Below are positions 1-8,728 of a stretch of DNA of 64,000 nt, piece after piece. The stretch comes from Lentzea atacamensis. Lineage in GTDB: Bacteria > Actinomycetota > Actinomycetes > Mycobacteriales > Pseudonocardiaceae. Both the position numbers and the translations under genes were made by a program. A model generated the notes under the pieces. That model worked only from the letters and a program-made list of their open reading frames with translations. It was not told where the DNA came from and ran no database searches. Numbering within the stretch: position 1 is the stretch's first letter; each line of letters begins with the position of its first letter. Where the stretch lies: NCBI RefSeq assembly GCF_003269295.1, contig NZ_QLTT01000010.1, positions 119,958-183,957 of the forward strand, written 5' to 3'.

Positions 1-2
1 TG

Positions 3-185
3 GACGGCGAGCGGCTGATCGCGTCCATCTGCCCAGAGCTGGTGGACGAACTGCTGGTGGAACGAGCCCGGATCTCCGCGTCGATCCAAGCCCTGCAGGA
101 AGCTCAGTCCGCTTTGGACACGATCATCACCGCTAGACCGGCGGCGTCATCGACTGCTGCGCCAGCACCGGCAGGATCGCCATGA
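3..185 (+). CDS. MerR-type regulator, C-terminal fragment
   Basis: Only the last 60 codons lie in the window, with the gene entering from the left edge. The readable protein starts DGERLIASICPELVDELLVE and continues as a charged amphipathic helix (ERARISASIQALQEAQSALD), followed by an Ala/Pro-rich tail. This is the look of the dimerisation coiled coil at the end of MerR-family regulators; the DNA-binding part is outside the window, so the family call is an inference. The 3' end overlaps the 3' end of the convergent lipoprotein gene by about 50 bases. Confidence 0.5.
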   Translation, partial: DGERLIASICPELVDELLVERARISASIQALQEAQSALDTIITARPAASSTAAPAPAGSP

Positions 186-750
186 GCTTCTCCTTCGGGA
201 TGAAGTTGTGCCGGTTGCGCACCACGAACGTCGACTTGCCGAGCGACCCGACGAGCAACTGCTCCTCTTTCCCCTCGATCAACGTCCCCTTCTGCTTCCC
301 GACGTCAACCTCGGTGATCTTCGCCCCGTCCTGCCGCTCAGCCTCGATGCTCTCCGTGACCCGAGTACGCGCCGTCAAATCGTCCGTGTAGGTGGACAGC
401 CCGATGACGATCTTCGCGTCCGGCAGGTTCTTCTTCTCGGGAATCCCGTAGTAACAATCGATCTTCCCGGTCCGCCCGATCCCGGGCTCCTTGATCCCGA
501 TGATGATCCGAGGCTCACCAGGCAACTCCTGCCCGAGCGTCGCGTTCATCATGTCGACCGGCACCACCAACTCGCAGTCGTCCGGCAACGCCCGATCCAC
601 CATCGCCGGAACCCGCGACGCCGTGGTGGGCGGGGTGATCTTCGGGATCTGCGGCGGCGGCGCCTGAGTTTGCGGCGCAGAGCCGGAGCAGGCCGCGCAG
701 ACCGCCAGCGCCACCGCGCCCAGTGCCACGAAGAACTTGTTCCCACGCAT
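133..750 (-). CDS. Secreted lipoprotein, DUF3558-like
   Basis: This 205-residue protein has a lipoprotein signal peptide: a basic start (MRGNK), a hydrophobic run to about residue 17 and a lipobox ending in Cys-21 (VCAAC), so the mature protein should be lipid-anchored outside the membrane. A Pro/Thr-rich linker (about residues 25-45) precedes a single compact domain with two cysteines (DDCELV and KIDCYY) that may form a disulfide. The layout resembles the DUF3558 lipoproteins common in Pseudonocardiaceae, whose function is unknown; the match is by eye. It lies downstream of rpsA in the same direction, but the rpsA terminator separates them. Confidence 0.7.
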   Translation of the reverse strand: MRGNKFFVALGAVALAVCAACSGSAPQTQAPPPQIPKITPPTTASRVPAMVDRALPDDCELVVPVDMMNATLGQELPGEPRIIIGIKEPGIGRTGKIDCYYGIPEKKNLPDAKIVIGLSTYTDDLTARTRVTESIEAERQDGAKITEVDVGKQKGTLIEGKEEQLLVGSLGKSTFVVRNRHNFIPKEKLMAILPVLAQQSMTPPV

Positions 751-918
751 AGGTTTGCCAACCTACACAACGAGGTTGAGCCTCCACCACAGAGTGAACG
801 GGTGGCACCGTCGTGGCCACGCGCGGCACATCTCGCATTGGCGGGTCTGGCACGGAGCCCCAGGAAAACCCTCGCAACCGGCACGTCCGATGCCAACGCA
901 CCCACCTGCGGACCCAAC

Positions 919-960
919 AAAAACGGAGGCCCCCACACCCAAAGGGTGCAGGGGCCTCCG
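919..960 (-). terminator. Rho-independent terminator of rpsA
   Basis: Read on the minus strand, a 10-bp perfect stem (CGGAGGCCCC / GGGGCCTCCG) with a 17-base loop is followed at once by a run of five T. It lies about 30 bases after the rpsA stop codon. This is one of the clearest intrinsic terminators in the window. Confidence 0.92.
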
Positions 961-988
961 TCAGTCAGCTACAAGGAGCTGGAGCGGA

Positions 989-2482
989 TCACATACCGCC
1001 GGACAGCTTCTCCCGAAGCGCGGCCAGCTGCTCGTCCGAAGCGAGCGTGCCACCGGACTGAGCCGGCGCACCAACGGACGTGGTGCCGGAAGTGTCCCCA
1101 CCGGAGGTGTAGTTGCCCGCACCCTCGGCCGAAGCCTCTTCCTCAGCCTCAGCGGCCTTGCGGATCTGCTTCATGTGGGCCTCGTAACGAGTGTGGGCCT
1201 CAGCGTACTGACGCTCCCACTCCTCACGCTGCTTGTCGAAGCCGTCCTGCCACTCCTGGGTCTCCGGGTCGAAGCCCTCGGGGTAGATGTAGTTGCCCTG
1301 GTCGTCGTACTCGGCGGCCATGCCGTACTGGGTCGGGTCGAACTCGGTGTCGACCGTGAAGCCCTCGTTGGCCTGCTTGAGCGACAGCGAGATGCGGCGA
1401 CGGTCGAGGTCGATGTCGATGACCTTGACCATGACGTCGTCGCCGACCTGGACGACCTGCTCCGGAATCTCGACGTGGCGCTCGGCCAGCTCGGAGATGT
1501 GGACCAGGCCCTCGATGCCCTCGTCCACGCGGACGAACGCACCGAACGGAACCAGCTTGGTGACCTTGCCCGGCACGATCTGGCCGATCGCGTGGGTGCG
1601 GGCGAACTGGCGCCACGGGTCTTCCTGGGTCGCCTTCAGCGACAGGGAGACGCGCTCGCGCTCCATGTCGACGTCGAGGACCTCGACGGTGACTTCCTGG
1701 CCGACCTCGACAACCTCGGACGGGTGGTCGATGTGCTTCCAGGACAGCTCCGAGACGTGGACGAGACCGTCGACGCCACCCAGGTCCACGAAGGCACCGA
1801 AGTTGACGATCGAGGACACGACGCCCTTGCGGACCTGGCCCTTCTGCAGCTGGTTGAGGAACTCGCTGCGGACCTCGGACTGGGTCTGCTCCAGCCACGC
1901 ACGGCGGGACAGGACCACGTTGTTGCGGTTCTTGTCCAGCTCGATGATCTTCGCCTCGAGCTCACGGCCGACGTACGGCTGGAGGTCGCGGACGCGACGC
2001 ATCTCGACGAGCGAGGCGGGGAGGAAGCCGCGGAGACCGATGTCGAGGATGAGACCACCCTTGACGACCTCGATGACAGTGCCGCGGACCGGCTCGTCCT
2101 TCTCCTTGAGGGCCTCGATGGTGCCCCACGCGCGCTCGTACTGAGCGCGCTTCTTGGAGAGGATCAGGCGGCCTTCCTTGTCCTCCTTCTGGAGAACAAG
2201 GGCCTCGACCTCGTCACCGACTGAGACAACCTCGGCGGGATCGACGTCGTGCTTGATCGACAGTTCACGCGAGGGGATGACCCCCTCGGTCTTGTAGCCG
2301 ATGTCGAGCAGGACCTCGTCCCGGTCGACCTTGACGATCGTGCCTTCAACGATGTCGCCATCGTTGAAGTACTTGATCGTCTTGTCGATAGCAGCGAGGA
2401 AGTCCTCCTCCGTCCCGATGTCGTTGATCGCGACCTGCTTGGGCGCAGCGGCAACGGGGGCGGTGGTGGTGTCGGTGGACAT
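989..2482 (-). CDS. rpsA: 30S ribosomal protein S1
   Basis: Ribosomal protein S1 (497 residues) binds mRNA and helps load it on the 30S subunit. Four S1/OB-fold RNA-binding repeats are visible: about residues 36-105 (GDIVEGTIVKVDRDEVLLDI), 123-190 (GTVIEVVKGGLILDIG), 208-280 (GVVSSIVNFGAFVDLGGVDGLVHVSELSW) and 295-365 (GKVTKLVPFGAFVRVDEGIEGLVHISEL). An acidic and Gly/Ser/Thr-rich tail follows, as in other actinobacterial S1. The start was placed at MSTDTTT, where the family normally begins, rather than at an upstream in-frame ATG that would add 35 atypical residues. The gene is flanked by a clear terminator and a divergent methyltransferase gene. Confidence 0.98.
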   Translation of the reverse strand: MSTDTTTAPVAAAPKQVAINDIGTEEDFLAAIDKTIKYFNDGDIVEGTIVKVDRDEVLLDIGYKTEGVIPSRELSIKHDVDPAEVVSVGDEVEALVLQKEDKEGRLILSKKRAQYERAWGTIEALKEKDEPVRGTVIEVVKGGLILDIGLRGFLPASLVEMRRVRDLQPYVGRELEAKIIELDKNRNNVVLSRRAWLEQTQSEVRSEFLNQLQKGQVRKGVVSSIVNFGAFVDLGGVDGLVHVSELSWKHIDHPSEVVEVGQEVTVEVLDVDMERERVSLSLKATQEDPWRQFARTHAIGQIVPGKVTKLVPFGAFVRVDEGIEGLVHISELAERHVEIPEQVVQVGDDVMVKVIDIDLDRRRISLSLKQANEGFTVDTEFDPTQYGMAAEYDDQGNYIYPEGFDPETQEWQDGFDKQREEWERQYAEAHTRYEAHMKQIRKAAEAEEEASAEGAGNYTSGGDTSGTTSVGAPAQSGGTLASDEQLAALREKLSGGM

Positions 2483-2662
2483 TAGGTAGGTGGCTCCGGT
2501 ACGGATTGGCATTAATGAGTGGTAGTGGTGCGCGCGCAGCGTCGCAGCGACCTGGAATCCCCGACCGTTCTGGATCATGGGCAGCACTAACCCACTACGC
2601 GGGCGTTATCGTACGCGGCCGCGAGACGTGTGAGCAAACCAGCCCCCATGTGAAGGAGCAGT

Positions 2663-3496
2663 GTGTCCAACCAGCACGCGAGCGCGGAACAAGCGCTAGG
2701 CACGGCCGGCATCGTCAAGCGCGGAGCTGACGCCGCCGAGTCACGTGCGGCGAACCGCATCTGGTGGGACGCGGACGCCGACGACTACCACGACACGCAC
2801 GGCGACTTCCTGGGTGCGGCCGACTTCCTCTGGTGCCCCGAGGGACTGCGCGAGGAGGAGACCCGTTTCCTCGGCGAAATCGCTGGTCAGCGCATCCTCG
2901 AGGTGGGCTGCGGCAGTGCCCCGTGCGCCCGCTGGCTCAAGGCGAACGGGGCCGAAGTCACCGCCTTCGACATCTCCGAGGGCATGCTCAGGCACGCGCG
3001 AGAGAACAACGCCAAGACCGGCGTCGACGTGCCGCTCGTCCAGGCCAGCGCCGACCAGCTCCCCTTCGCCGGCGGCTCCTTCGACGCCGCCTGCTCGGCG
3101 TTCGGCGCGGTGCCTTTCGTGGCGGACGTTCAGGAGGTCTTCAGCGAGGTGGCCCGCGTCCTCAAGCCGGGCTCGCCGTGGGTGTTCTCGGTCAACCACC
3201 CGATGCGGTGGATCTTCCCGGACGACCCCGGACCGCTCGGCCTCACGGTCACGCAGTCGTACTTCGACCGCACCCCCTATGTAGAGGTCGACGAGGAGGG
3301 CCGCGCCACCTACGTGGAGCACCACCGCACGCTCGGCGACTACGTCCGGGCGCTCACGGCCACCGGATTCGTCGTCGAGGACCTCGTCGAGCCGGAGTGG
3401 CCGAAGGGGCACACGCGCGTCTGGGGGCAGTGGAGCCCGCTGCGGGGCAAGCTCTTCCCCGGCACCGCGATCTTCCGTACGCGCCTGACGTCGTAA
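2663..3496 (+). CDS. Class I SAM-dependent methyltransferase
   Basis: A 277-residue Rossmann-fold methyltransferase. The SAM-binding motif I is ILEVGCGSAP (about residues 79-88), followed by an acidic residue at the end of strand 2 (VTAFDIS), motif II/III around DQLPFAGGSFDAACSAFGAVPF, and ARVLKPGSPWVFS (motif post III). The substrate cannot be read from the sequence. The start is GTG with AAGGAG seven bases upstream. It is divergent from rpsA, and the pairing of rpsA with such a methyltransferase is common in actinobacteria. Confidence 0.9.
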   Translation: MSNQHASAEQALGTAGIVKRGADAAESRAANRIWWDADADDYHDTHGDFLGAADFLWCPEGLREEETRFLGEIAGQRILEVGCGSAPCARWLKANGAEVTAFDISEGMLRHARENNAKTGVDVPLVQASADQLPFAGGSFDAACSAFGAVPFVADVQEVFSEVARVLKPGSPWVFSVNHPMRWIFPDDPGPLGLTVTQSYFDRTPYVEVDEEGRATYVEHHRTLGDYVRALTATGFVVEDLVEPEWPKGHTRVWGQWSPLRGKLFPGTAIFRTRLTS

Positions 3497-3506
3497 TCTC
3501 ACGCTC

Positions 3507-4427
3507 ATGACCTCGGCACGCGGACTCGTGGCGGCCCAGTCAGCACGTTTCGCGTCGCTGGACCCGTTGCTCCCGCCCGCCGTCGAACCGCCGATGGACG
3601 GCCACGTCATCACGGCGGCGCTCGCCGACGGCACGCGCGTCGCCGGGGTCATCAGCCACCAGTCGTTCGAGCCGCACTCCATCACCCGGCTGTGGTCGGC
3701 AGCGGAGGTGTGGGAGCTGCTGCCGCTGGTCGGCACGAGCCAGGGCATGGACGCGCTGCTCACTCGGTGGCGCCGGCACCTCGACACGCAGGAGATCGGC
3801 GAGGACACCGCGTGCGTCGTGCACTGGCCGAGCCGCGACACGACGGCAGCGCGCGCGTTCCTCGACCACGGCCTGGTGCCGCTGTCCGTGCTGGGCGTGC
3901 GGCTGAGGACTCCGCCGGTCCGCGTCCCGCGCACGCTCACGATCCGCCGCGCCACCCCGCACGACCTGGAAACGGTGCTGGAGCTGTCGCTCGCGGAGCT
4001 GGAGTACTCGTCGTTCGTCGGCTCCACGATCGTGCGCCCGGAGGCACGCGCCCTCAAACGACGCGCCCTGGCCGAACGGCTGACCAACGCGAGCCCGATC
4101 TGGCTGGCGGAACGGGACGGCATCGCGGTGGCGCTCGCCGAGTGCGCGATCGTCTCGTCCGAGCCGGGCACCAGCGCGGCGGCGAGGCTGCCGCGCGGGC
4201 GCTGGGGCTATGTGAACTGCGTCTCCGTGCTGCCCGGTGCCCGCGGCACCGGCATCGGCCAGCAGCTCGTCGCCTACGCCCACCAGGAACTTCACCGGAT
4301 GGGCGCGGTCGGCACGTACCTCTACTACAACCCGCCGAACCCGCTGAGCAGCGTCTTCTGGCCGCGTCAGGGTTACCGGCCGCTGTGGACCGTCTGGGAA
4401 GTACGCCCCGCCACAGCCCTTAGGTGA
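3507..4427 (+). CDS. GNAT family N-acetyltransferase
   Basis: A 306-residue protein whose C-terminal half (about residues 140-300) is a GNAT domain. LTIRRATPHDLETVLELSLAEL opens the fold, and the acetyl-CoA loop is VSVLPGARGTGIGQQLVAYAH (R-G-T-G-I-G). A terminal strand with YYNPPNPLSSVFWPRQGYRPLW follows. The N-terminal half is divergent and may be a second, degenerate acetyltransferase-like domain. It begins 10 bases after the methyltransferase stop without a good ribosome-binding site, so the two are probably co-transcribed. The acceptor substrate is unknown. Confidence 0.85.
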   Translation: MTSARGLVAAQSARFASLDPLLPPAVEPPMDGHVITAALADGTRVAGVISHQSFEPHSITRLWSAAEVWELLPLVGTSQGMDALLTRWRRHLDTQEIGEDTACVVHWPSRDTTAARAFLDHGLVPLSVLGVRLRTPPVRVPRTLTIRRATPHDLETVLELSLAELEYSSFVGSTIVRPEARALKRRALAERLTNASPIWLAERDGIAVALAECAIVSSEPGTSAAARLPRGRWGYVNCVSVLPGARGTGIGQQLVAYAHQELHRMGAVGTYLYYNPPNPLSSVFWPRQGYRPLWTVWEVRPATALR

Positions 4428-4472
4428 CCAATGTCCGAGTTGCCAGGCGACCTCGACTGCGCGAGAATTTGT

Positions 4473-4486
4473 ACTGACCGGTCAGT
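4473..4486. promoter_or_regulatory. Perfect palindrome, probable TetR operator
   Basis: ACTGACCGGTCAGT is a perfect 14-bp inverted repeat 20 bases upstream of a three-gene operon whose last gene encodes a TetR regulator. Palindromes with a TGACCGGTCA core are typical sites of actinobacterial TetR autorepressors. No other copy was noticed in the window. Confidence 0.8.
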
Positions 4487-4505
4487 TTAAACGGAAGGTA
4501 AAGCC

Positions 4506-5135
4506 GTGGAGATCCGCGCGGAACGCGCAGGCGTCAACGGGGCACATGGTCCGCTGCTCCGGCCGACTTCGCTGATCGTGAAGCCGGGCGAGCTGACGCT
4601 GGTCGCCGGCGAGCCCGGAGCCGGTCACACCGCGCTCGGCCTGCTGCTCTCCGGCCGCATCAAGCCCTCGACGGGCACGGTCTCGCCGGACGCCAGGGCG
4701 TTGCGCAAGCAGGTCGTGCTGGTCGACGCCCCCGAGGTGAACGAGCCGGAGGACGCGCTGTCCCTGGCCGCCGTCGTCGGCGAGGAGCTCGCGATGAACG
4801 GCATGTCCTCCGGCAAGAAGGCAGTGCACGACTGGCTGGTGGAGCACGCCGCCGACGAGCACGCGACGAAGCGCTTCGAGCACGTGCCGCCGCAGACGCG
4901 GTGCGCCGTGATGCTCGAACTGGCCTCCGCGCGGCCCGGCGTCACGACGCTCGTCCTCGACTGCCCCGACCGCTACCACCCCAACCCGCGCGAGTGGTTC
5001 GCATTGGCGCACGACTACGTGACCCCAGAACGGTCCGTGGTCGCCCTGTGCTCGAACTCCTCCGCCCACATCCTCGACATCCCGCACGCGCGCCTTGGTG
5101 AGGACAACGACACCAAGATGGAGATCACCGCATGA
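4506..5135 (+). CDS. Degenerate ABC-type ATPase-like protein
   Basis: A 209-residue protein with the outline of an ABC nucleotide-binding domain. The P-loop region reads GEPGAGHTAL (residues about 38-47), where the invariant Lys of GxxGxGK[ST] is His. A Walker-B-like strand TTLVLDCPD has Cys-Pro-Asp in place of the usual D-E-P, and no LSGGQ signature is visible. ATP hydrolysis is therefore doubtful; it may bind nucleotide weakly or be a structural partner. It starts with GTG behind GGAAGG and overlaps the YhgE-type gene by ATGA, so the two are translationally coupled. The palindromic operator lies just upstream. Confidence 0.75.
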   Translation: MEIRAERAGVNGAHGPLLRPTSLIVKPGELTLVAGEPGAGHTALGLLLSGRIKPSTGTVSPDARALRKQVVLVDAPEVNEPEDALSLAAVVGEELAMNGMSSGKKAVHDWLVEHAADEHATKRFEHVPPQTRCAVMLELASARPGVTTLVLDCPDRYHPNPREWFALAHDYVTPERSVVALCSNSSAHILDIPHARLGEDNDTKMEITA

Positions 5136-7057
5136 GCGCCCTTCGCATGGCCTTCAACGAACTTCGCCGGGTCACGTCCGGCACCCTGCCCCGGCTCGCG
5201 GTGCTCGCGCTGGCCCTGGTGCCGCTGCTCTACGCCTCGCTGTACCTCTACGCCAACAAGGACCCCTACGCGAACCTCAACCAGGTGCCGGCCGCGCTCG
5301 TCGTCAAGGACAAGGGCGCCAAGGACCTCAACGCGGGCAAGGAGGTCGCCGACGAGCTGCTGAACGGCAAGAAGTTCAACTGGCACGTCGTCGACAACCC
5401 CGCCGACGCCGACGACGGCGTGCGCAAGGGGACGTACATCTTCGCCCTGACGCTGCCGGAGGACTTCTCCGAGGCGCTCACGTCCGCGGAGCAGAACAAG
5501 CCCCGCCAGGGCGTGCTGACGCTGACGACCAACGACGCCAACAACTACCTCGGCAGCACGATCGCGAACCAGGTCGTCTCCGAGGTCCGCCGCGCCGTGA
5601 CCGCGAAGGTCTCCACCGAGGCCGCCGACAAGCTGCTGCTCGGGTTCTCCACGATCCGTCAGGAGACCACCAAGGCGGTGGACGGTGCCACGCAGCTCGC
5701 TTCCGGCAACGCCGAGCTGCGCGACAAGCTGAAGGAGCTCGACAAAGGCGTCCAGGAGCTCCGCACCGGTTCCGTGACCGCCGCGAACGGCGCCGCACAG
5801 CTGCGCGACGGCACGCACCAGATGCGTTCGCAGGCCTCGGTGCTGCCCGACAGCACCCGTCAGCTCGCCAACGGGGCCCGCCAGGTCGCGGACGGCAACG
5901 AGACCGCCGCACGTGAAGCGGAGGAGTACGCCAAGAAGGCCCAGGCTCTCGTCGGTGTGCTCGACCAGGCCAACGGCGACATCGCGACCCGGTTGCGGGC
6001 ACTGGGCTTCACCGAGGCCCAGGTGCAGAACGTGCTGGGCACGATCGGCCAGGTCCGCAAGCCCGTCGACGACGCCAACGGCAAGGTCCAGGGTGCGGCC
6101 GGCGACCTGCGCAAGCTCGCGAACGGCGCGGACCAGGTCGCCGACGGCGCCGAGACGCTCGCCTCGAAGATGCCCGGTCTGTACGACGGCATCGTGAAGG
6201 TCGACGACGGCGTCACCACGCTCGCGGACGGCAACGCGAAGATCCGCGACGGCCTGCAGCAGGCCGCGACGGGCACCCCGCAGTTCGTCGACGGCTCCAC
6301 GAAGCTCGCGGACGGCTCCGCGCAGCTGCGCGACGGCCTGACCGGCGGTGTGAACAAGATCCCGAACACGGACGACCCGACGCGGGCGGCCATCGCGCAG
6401 GCGATCGGTGACCCGGTGGCGGTGAAGGGCCTCTCCCAGACGAAGGCCGCCACGTACGGCGCGGGCCTGGCCCCGTTCTTCCTCGGCCTGGCGACGTGGA
6501 TCGGCGCGTTCGTGCTCTTCCTGCTGCTGCGACCGTTGTCACGCCGTGCGCTGGCCGCTGGTCAGTCCGCGCTGCGAGTGGCGCTGGGCGGCTGGTTGCC
6601 GGGTGCGCTGCTGGGCGTCGTGCAGGTGCTGGTGATGTTCTCGGTGGTGCGGTTCGTGGTGGACATCGAGCCGTCGAACCCCCTCGGCACGTTCGGGTTC
6701 CTCGTGCTGATGTCGCTGACGTTCGTGGCGATCCTGCACGCGCTCAACGCCGCGTTCGGCGCCGTCGGCAAGTTCCTCGGACTGATCCTGCTGATCCTGC
6801 AGCTGGTCAGCGCGGGCGGCACGTTCCCGTGGCAGACGATCCCCGTGCCGCTGTACCCGCTGCACTACGGCCTGCCGATGGGTTACGCGGTCGACGGCCT
6901 GCGCCACCTGATGTACGGCGGCGACCTCGGCAGCGTGGGTCACGACGCTTTGATCCTTCTCGCCTGGCTGGTCGGAGCCCTAGCCTTGTCGTCCGTGGCG
7001 GCCTACAAGCAGCGGGTGTGGACACCTTCCAAGCTGAAGCCGGAGCTCGTGCTGTGA
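5132..7057 (+). CDS. YhgE/Pip-type membrane protein
   Basis: A 641-residue protein with one N-terminal transmembrane segment (about residues 22-42), a long extracytoplasmic region and five or six C-terminal transmembrane segments from about residue 440 on. The middle carries many alanine/glycine 'LANGARQVADG'-type repeats (DGATQLASGNAEL, ANGAAQLRDGTHQM, DGSTKLADGSAQLRDG), which are the hallmark of YhgE/Pip proteins and form long coiled coils. The C-terminal part resembles ABC-2 type permeases. Family members include the phage infection protein (Pip) and type VII secretion-linked exporters; the cargo here is unknown. It is coupled by 4-base overlaps to the ATPase-like gene before it and to the TetR gene after it. 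Confidence 0.9.
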   Translation: MSALRMAFNELRRVTSGTLPRLAVLALALVPLLYASLYLYANKDPYANLNQVPAALVVKDKGAKDLNAGKEVADELLNGKKFNWHVVDNPADADDGVRKGTYIFALTLPEDFSEALTSAEQNKPRQGVLTLTTNDANNYLGSTIANQVVSEVRRAVTAKVSTEAADKLLLGFSTIRQETTKAVDGATQLASGNAELRDKLKELDKGVQELRTGSVTAANGAAQLRDGTHQMRSQASVLPDSTRQLANGARQVADGNETAAREAEEYAKKAQALVGVLDQANGDIATRLRALGFTEAQVQNVLGTIGQVRKPVDDANGKVQGAAGDLRKLANGADQVADGAETLASKMPGLYDGIVKVDDGVTTLADGNAKIRDGLQQAATGTPQFVDGSTKLADGSAQLRDGLTGGVNKIPNTDDPTRAAIAQAIGDPVAVKGLSQTKAATYGAGLAPFFLGLATWIGAFVLFLLLRPLSRRALAAGQSALRVALGGWLPGALLGVVQVLVMFSVVRFVVDIEPSNPLGTFGFLVLMSLTFVAILHALNAAFGAVGKFLGLILLILQLVSAGGTFPWQTIPVPLYPLHYGLPMGYAVDGLRHLMYGGDLGSVGHDALILLAWLVGALALSSVAAYKQRVWTPSKLKPELVL

Positions 7058-7629
7058 GCGCGCGAACGACAGCGACCAAGCAGAAGCTCTTCGACGCGGC
7101 GTTGAAGCTGGTCGGCGAACGGGGCGCGGCCTCGGTGACGGTCGACGAGATCGCCGCGGAGGCAGGCGTCGCCAAGGGCACGATCTACTACAACTTCGCC
7201 TCGAAGGACGCCCTGGTCGAGGCCCTGCTGCGGCACGGTGTGGAGATCCTCGCGAGCAGGCTGCGGGCGGCCGAGGGTGCGGAGGACTCGCTGGAGGCGC
7301 TGGTCGACGCGATGCTCGGCTTCTGGGCCGAGTACCCGGCGTTCGGGCAGCTGCTGGTCTCCGAGCTGTGGCGGACACCAGGCCAATGGCACGGCACTCT
7401 CTCGCTGCTGCGCGACGACATCGTGTCGATCGTGCGCGGTCAGATGAAGCGACTGTCCGACGCGGGCCGGCTGCCGGAAGGCGTCGAGCCCGGCACCGCG
7501 TCGGCGGCGTTGTTCGGCACTCTCCTCGTGATCGCGCTGGACTGGCAGGTGTTCCAGCCGGAGCGGTCACGGGCGGAGGTGCGCGACTCGGTCATGCTGC
7601 TGGTGCGGGGGATGCGGTCGGCCCGCTGA
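7054..7629 (+). CDS. TetR/AcrR family transcriptional regulator
   Basis: A 191-residue TetR protein. The N-terminal helix-turn-helix is clear (TKQKLFDAALKLVGERGAASVTVDEIAAEAGVAKGTIYYNF, about residues 7-48, given in parts by family habit), followed by an all-helical ligand-binding domain. The start is GTG, overlapping the stop of the YhgE-type gene in GTGA. As the last gene of the operon that begins behind a perfect palindrome, it most likely represses its own operon. The inducer is unknown. The 3' end overlaps the convergent DUF4328 gene by 38 bases. Confidence 0.93.
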   Translation: MSARTTATKQKLFDAALKLVGERGAASVTVDEIAAEAGVAKGTIYYNFASKDALVEALLRHGVEILASRLRAAEGAEDSLEALVDAMLGFWAEYPAFGQLLVSELWRTPGQWHGTLSLLRDDIVSIVRGQMKRLSDAGRLPEGVEPGTASAALFGTLLVIALDWQVFQPERSRAEVRDSVMLLVRGMRSAR

Positions 7630-8206
7630 CCTGCACGGCGTTCAGCTGCCGGATCATCCGGGCGGCGAGCACCGCGGCTGCGACGGACAGGGCCGCGGAG
7701 ATCGTGGCGAACACCGTGAGCTCGAACACGTACTTCGGCGGCAGGGAGATCGAGAAGTTCGGCAGCAGGAAGCAGAGCCACCACAGCAGCACCAGGCCGC
7801 TCGTATCGCGGTGCTGCAGGCCGAGCATGGGCTGTGACCGGTCGGACCCGCGCCAGATGTCCTGCATCACCGCGTAGGGGATGCAGAAGTTCTCGATCGG
7901 GATGAACCAGCCGACGAACACCCACACGTTCCTGAAGCGGTGCCGCTGGTCGGACGTGATGGCCTCGGAGTTGTGCCGAGCCCTGTTCATCCACACGATG
8001 AAGGCGATCGCCGCGCCGACGAACCCCACCAGCAAGGCCCACGAGAGCACCCGTCCCACCGCGGCGCCGAGCGGCGTGAGCTCCACGGCATCGACGGTGA
8101 GCCACGCCAGAACCGCGACGAGGACCTCGGTCAGTGCGACGACTCCGATCAGGACGGTCGCCACGACGCCTGCTCCGTGCACGGGCCGGAGAACGCCTTC
8201 GGTCAT
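7592..8206 (-). CDS. DUF4328 membrane protein
   Basis: A 204-residue membrane protein with about five hydrophobic segments. It carries the DUF4328 pattern: a basic N-A-type loop (WMNRARHNSEAI) and WVFVGWFIPIENFCIPYAVMQDIW, in which Trp, Pro and Tyr positions are characteristic. Function is unknown in the family. GGGGGAG sits upstream of the ATG at a good distance. A paralogue lies at 10724-11239. Confidence 0.82.
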   Translation of the reverse strand: MTEGVLRPVHGAGVVATVLIGVVALTEVLVAVLAWLTVDAVELTPLGAAVGRVLSWALLVGFVGAAIAFIVWMNRARHNSEAITSDQRHRFRNVWVFVGWFIPIENFCIPYAVMQDIWRGSDRSQPMLGLQHRDTSGLVLLWWLCFLLPNFSISLPPKYVFELTVFATISAALSVAAAVLAARMIRQLNAVQVSGPTASPAPAA

Positions 8207-8258
8207 GAGAACTCCCCCAGAATCAACGAGTCCCCGACGTCGGCGCGGAGCTACCTCG

Positions 8259-8624
8259 TCAAACGCCCAGTCGCCCCCAGGCGACGAACACGCACAGGGC
8301 GAACAGCACCACGTTCGTCGACACGGCGCGCACCTCCTTCAGCCTGGTGTGGCTGACCGCCGCTCCCACCATCACCACGGCCAGCCCGATGGCCGCCGCC
8401 GGTGTGAGTTCGGGCGCGATCCCCGTGAGCCCCGGCAGCAGGAGCCCGGCGACCGCCGCCAGCTCCAGCGCCGCCACGATCCGGATCACCGGGAGCGGGA
8501 AGAACACCACCCCGGTCTGCCCGGTCGCGATCATGCGGTCCTTGGACTGGGTCGACTTGAGCGTGCCCGAGATGAGGAACACGACGGCCAGCACGCCCTG
8601 AGAGATCCACAATGCGATGTTCAT
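8259..8624 (-). CDS. DoxX-like membrane protein
   Basis: A 121-residue protein with four transmembrane helices. The beginning MNIALWISQGVLAVVFLISGTLK, with the Lys at the end of helix 1, is typical of the DoxX/DoxX-like (DUF4267-type) family of small quinone-related or unknown-function membrane proteins. The start was set at MNIALW because homologues begin there; an upstream ATG would add 14 residues. The role is unknown. Confidence 0.82.
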   Translation of the reverse strand: MNIALWISQGVLAVVFLISGTLKSTQSKDRMIATGQTGVVFFPLPVIRIVAALELAAVAGLLLPGLTGIAPELTPAAAIGLAVVMVGAAVSHTRLKEVRAVSTNVVLFALCVFVAWGRLGV

Positions 8625-8728
8625 GCCGTGGAGACGACGCGGCGTCTCGATGTGTGACAGCCGCACCGCCCGATCGAGCTACACCTTTGGTCATGCGGGG
8701 CTAAATGGCCGCCGGTACGAACGAAGAC

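Noticed and set aside
989-2587. Longer rpsA start 105 bases upstream
   Set aside because: The added 35 residues are unlike S1 proteins, and MSTDTTT is the typical start.
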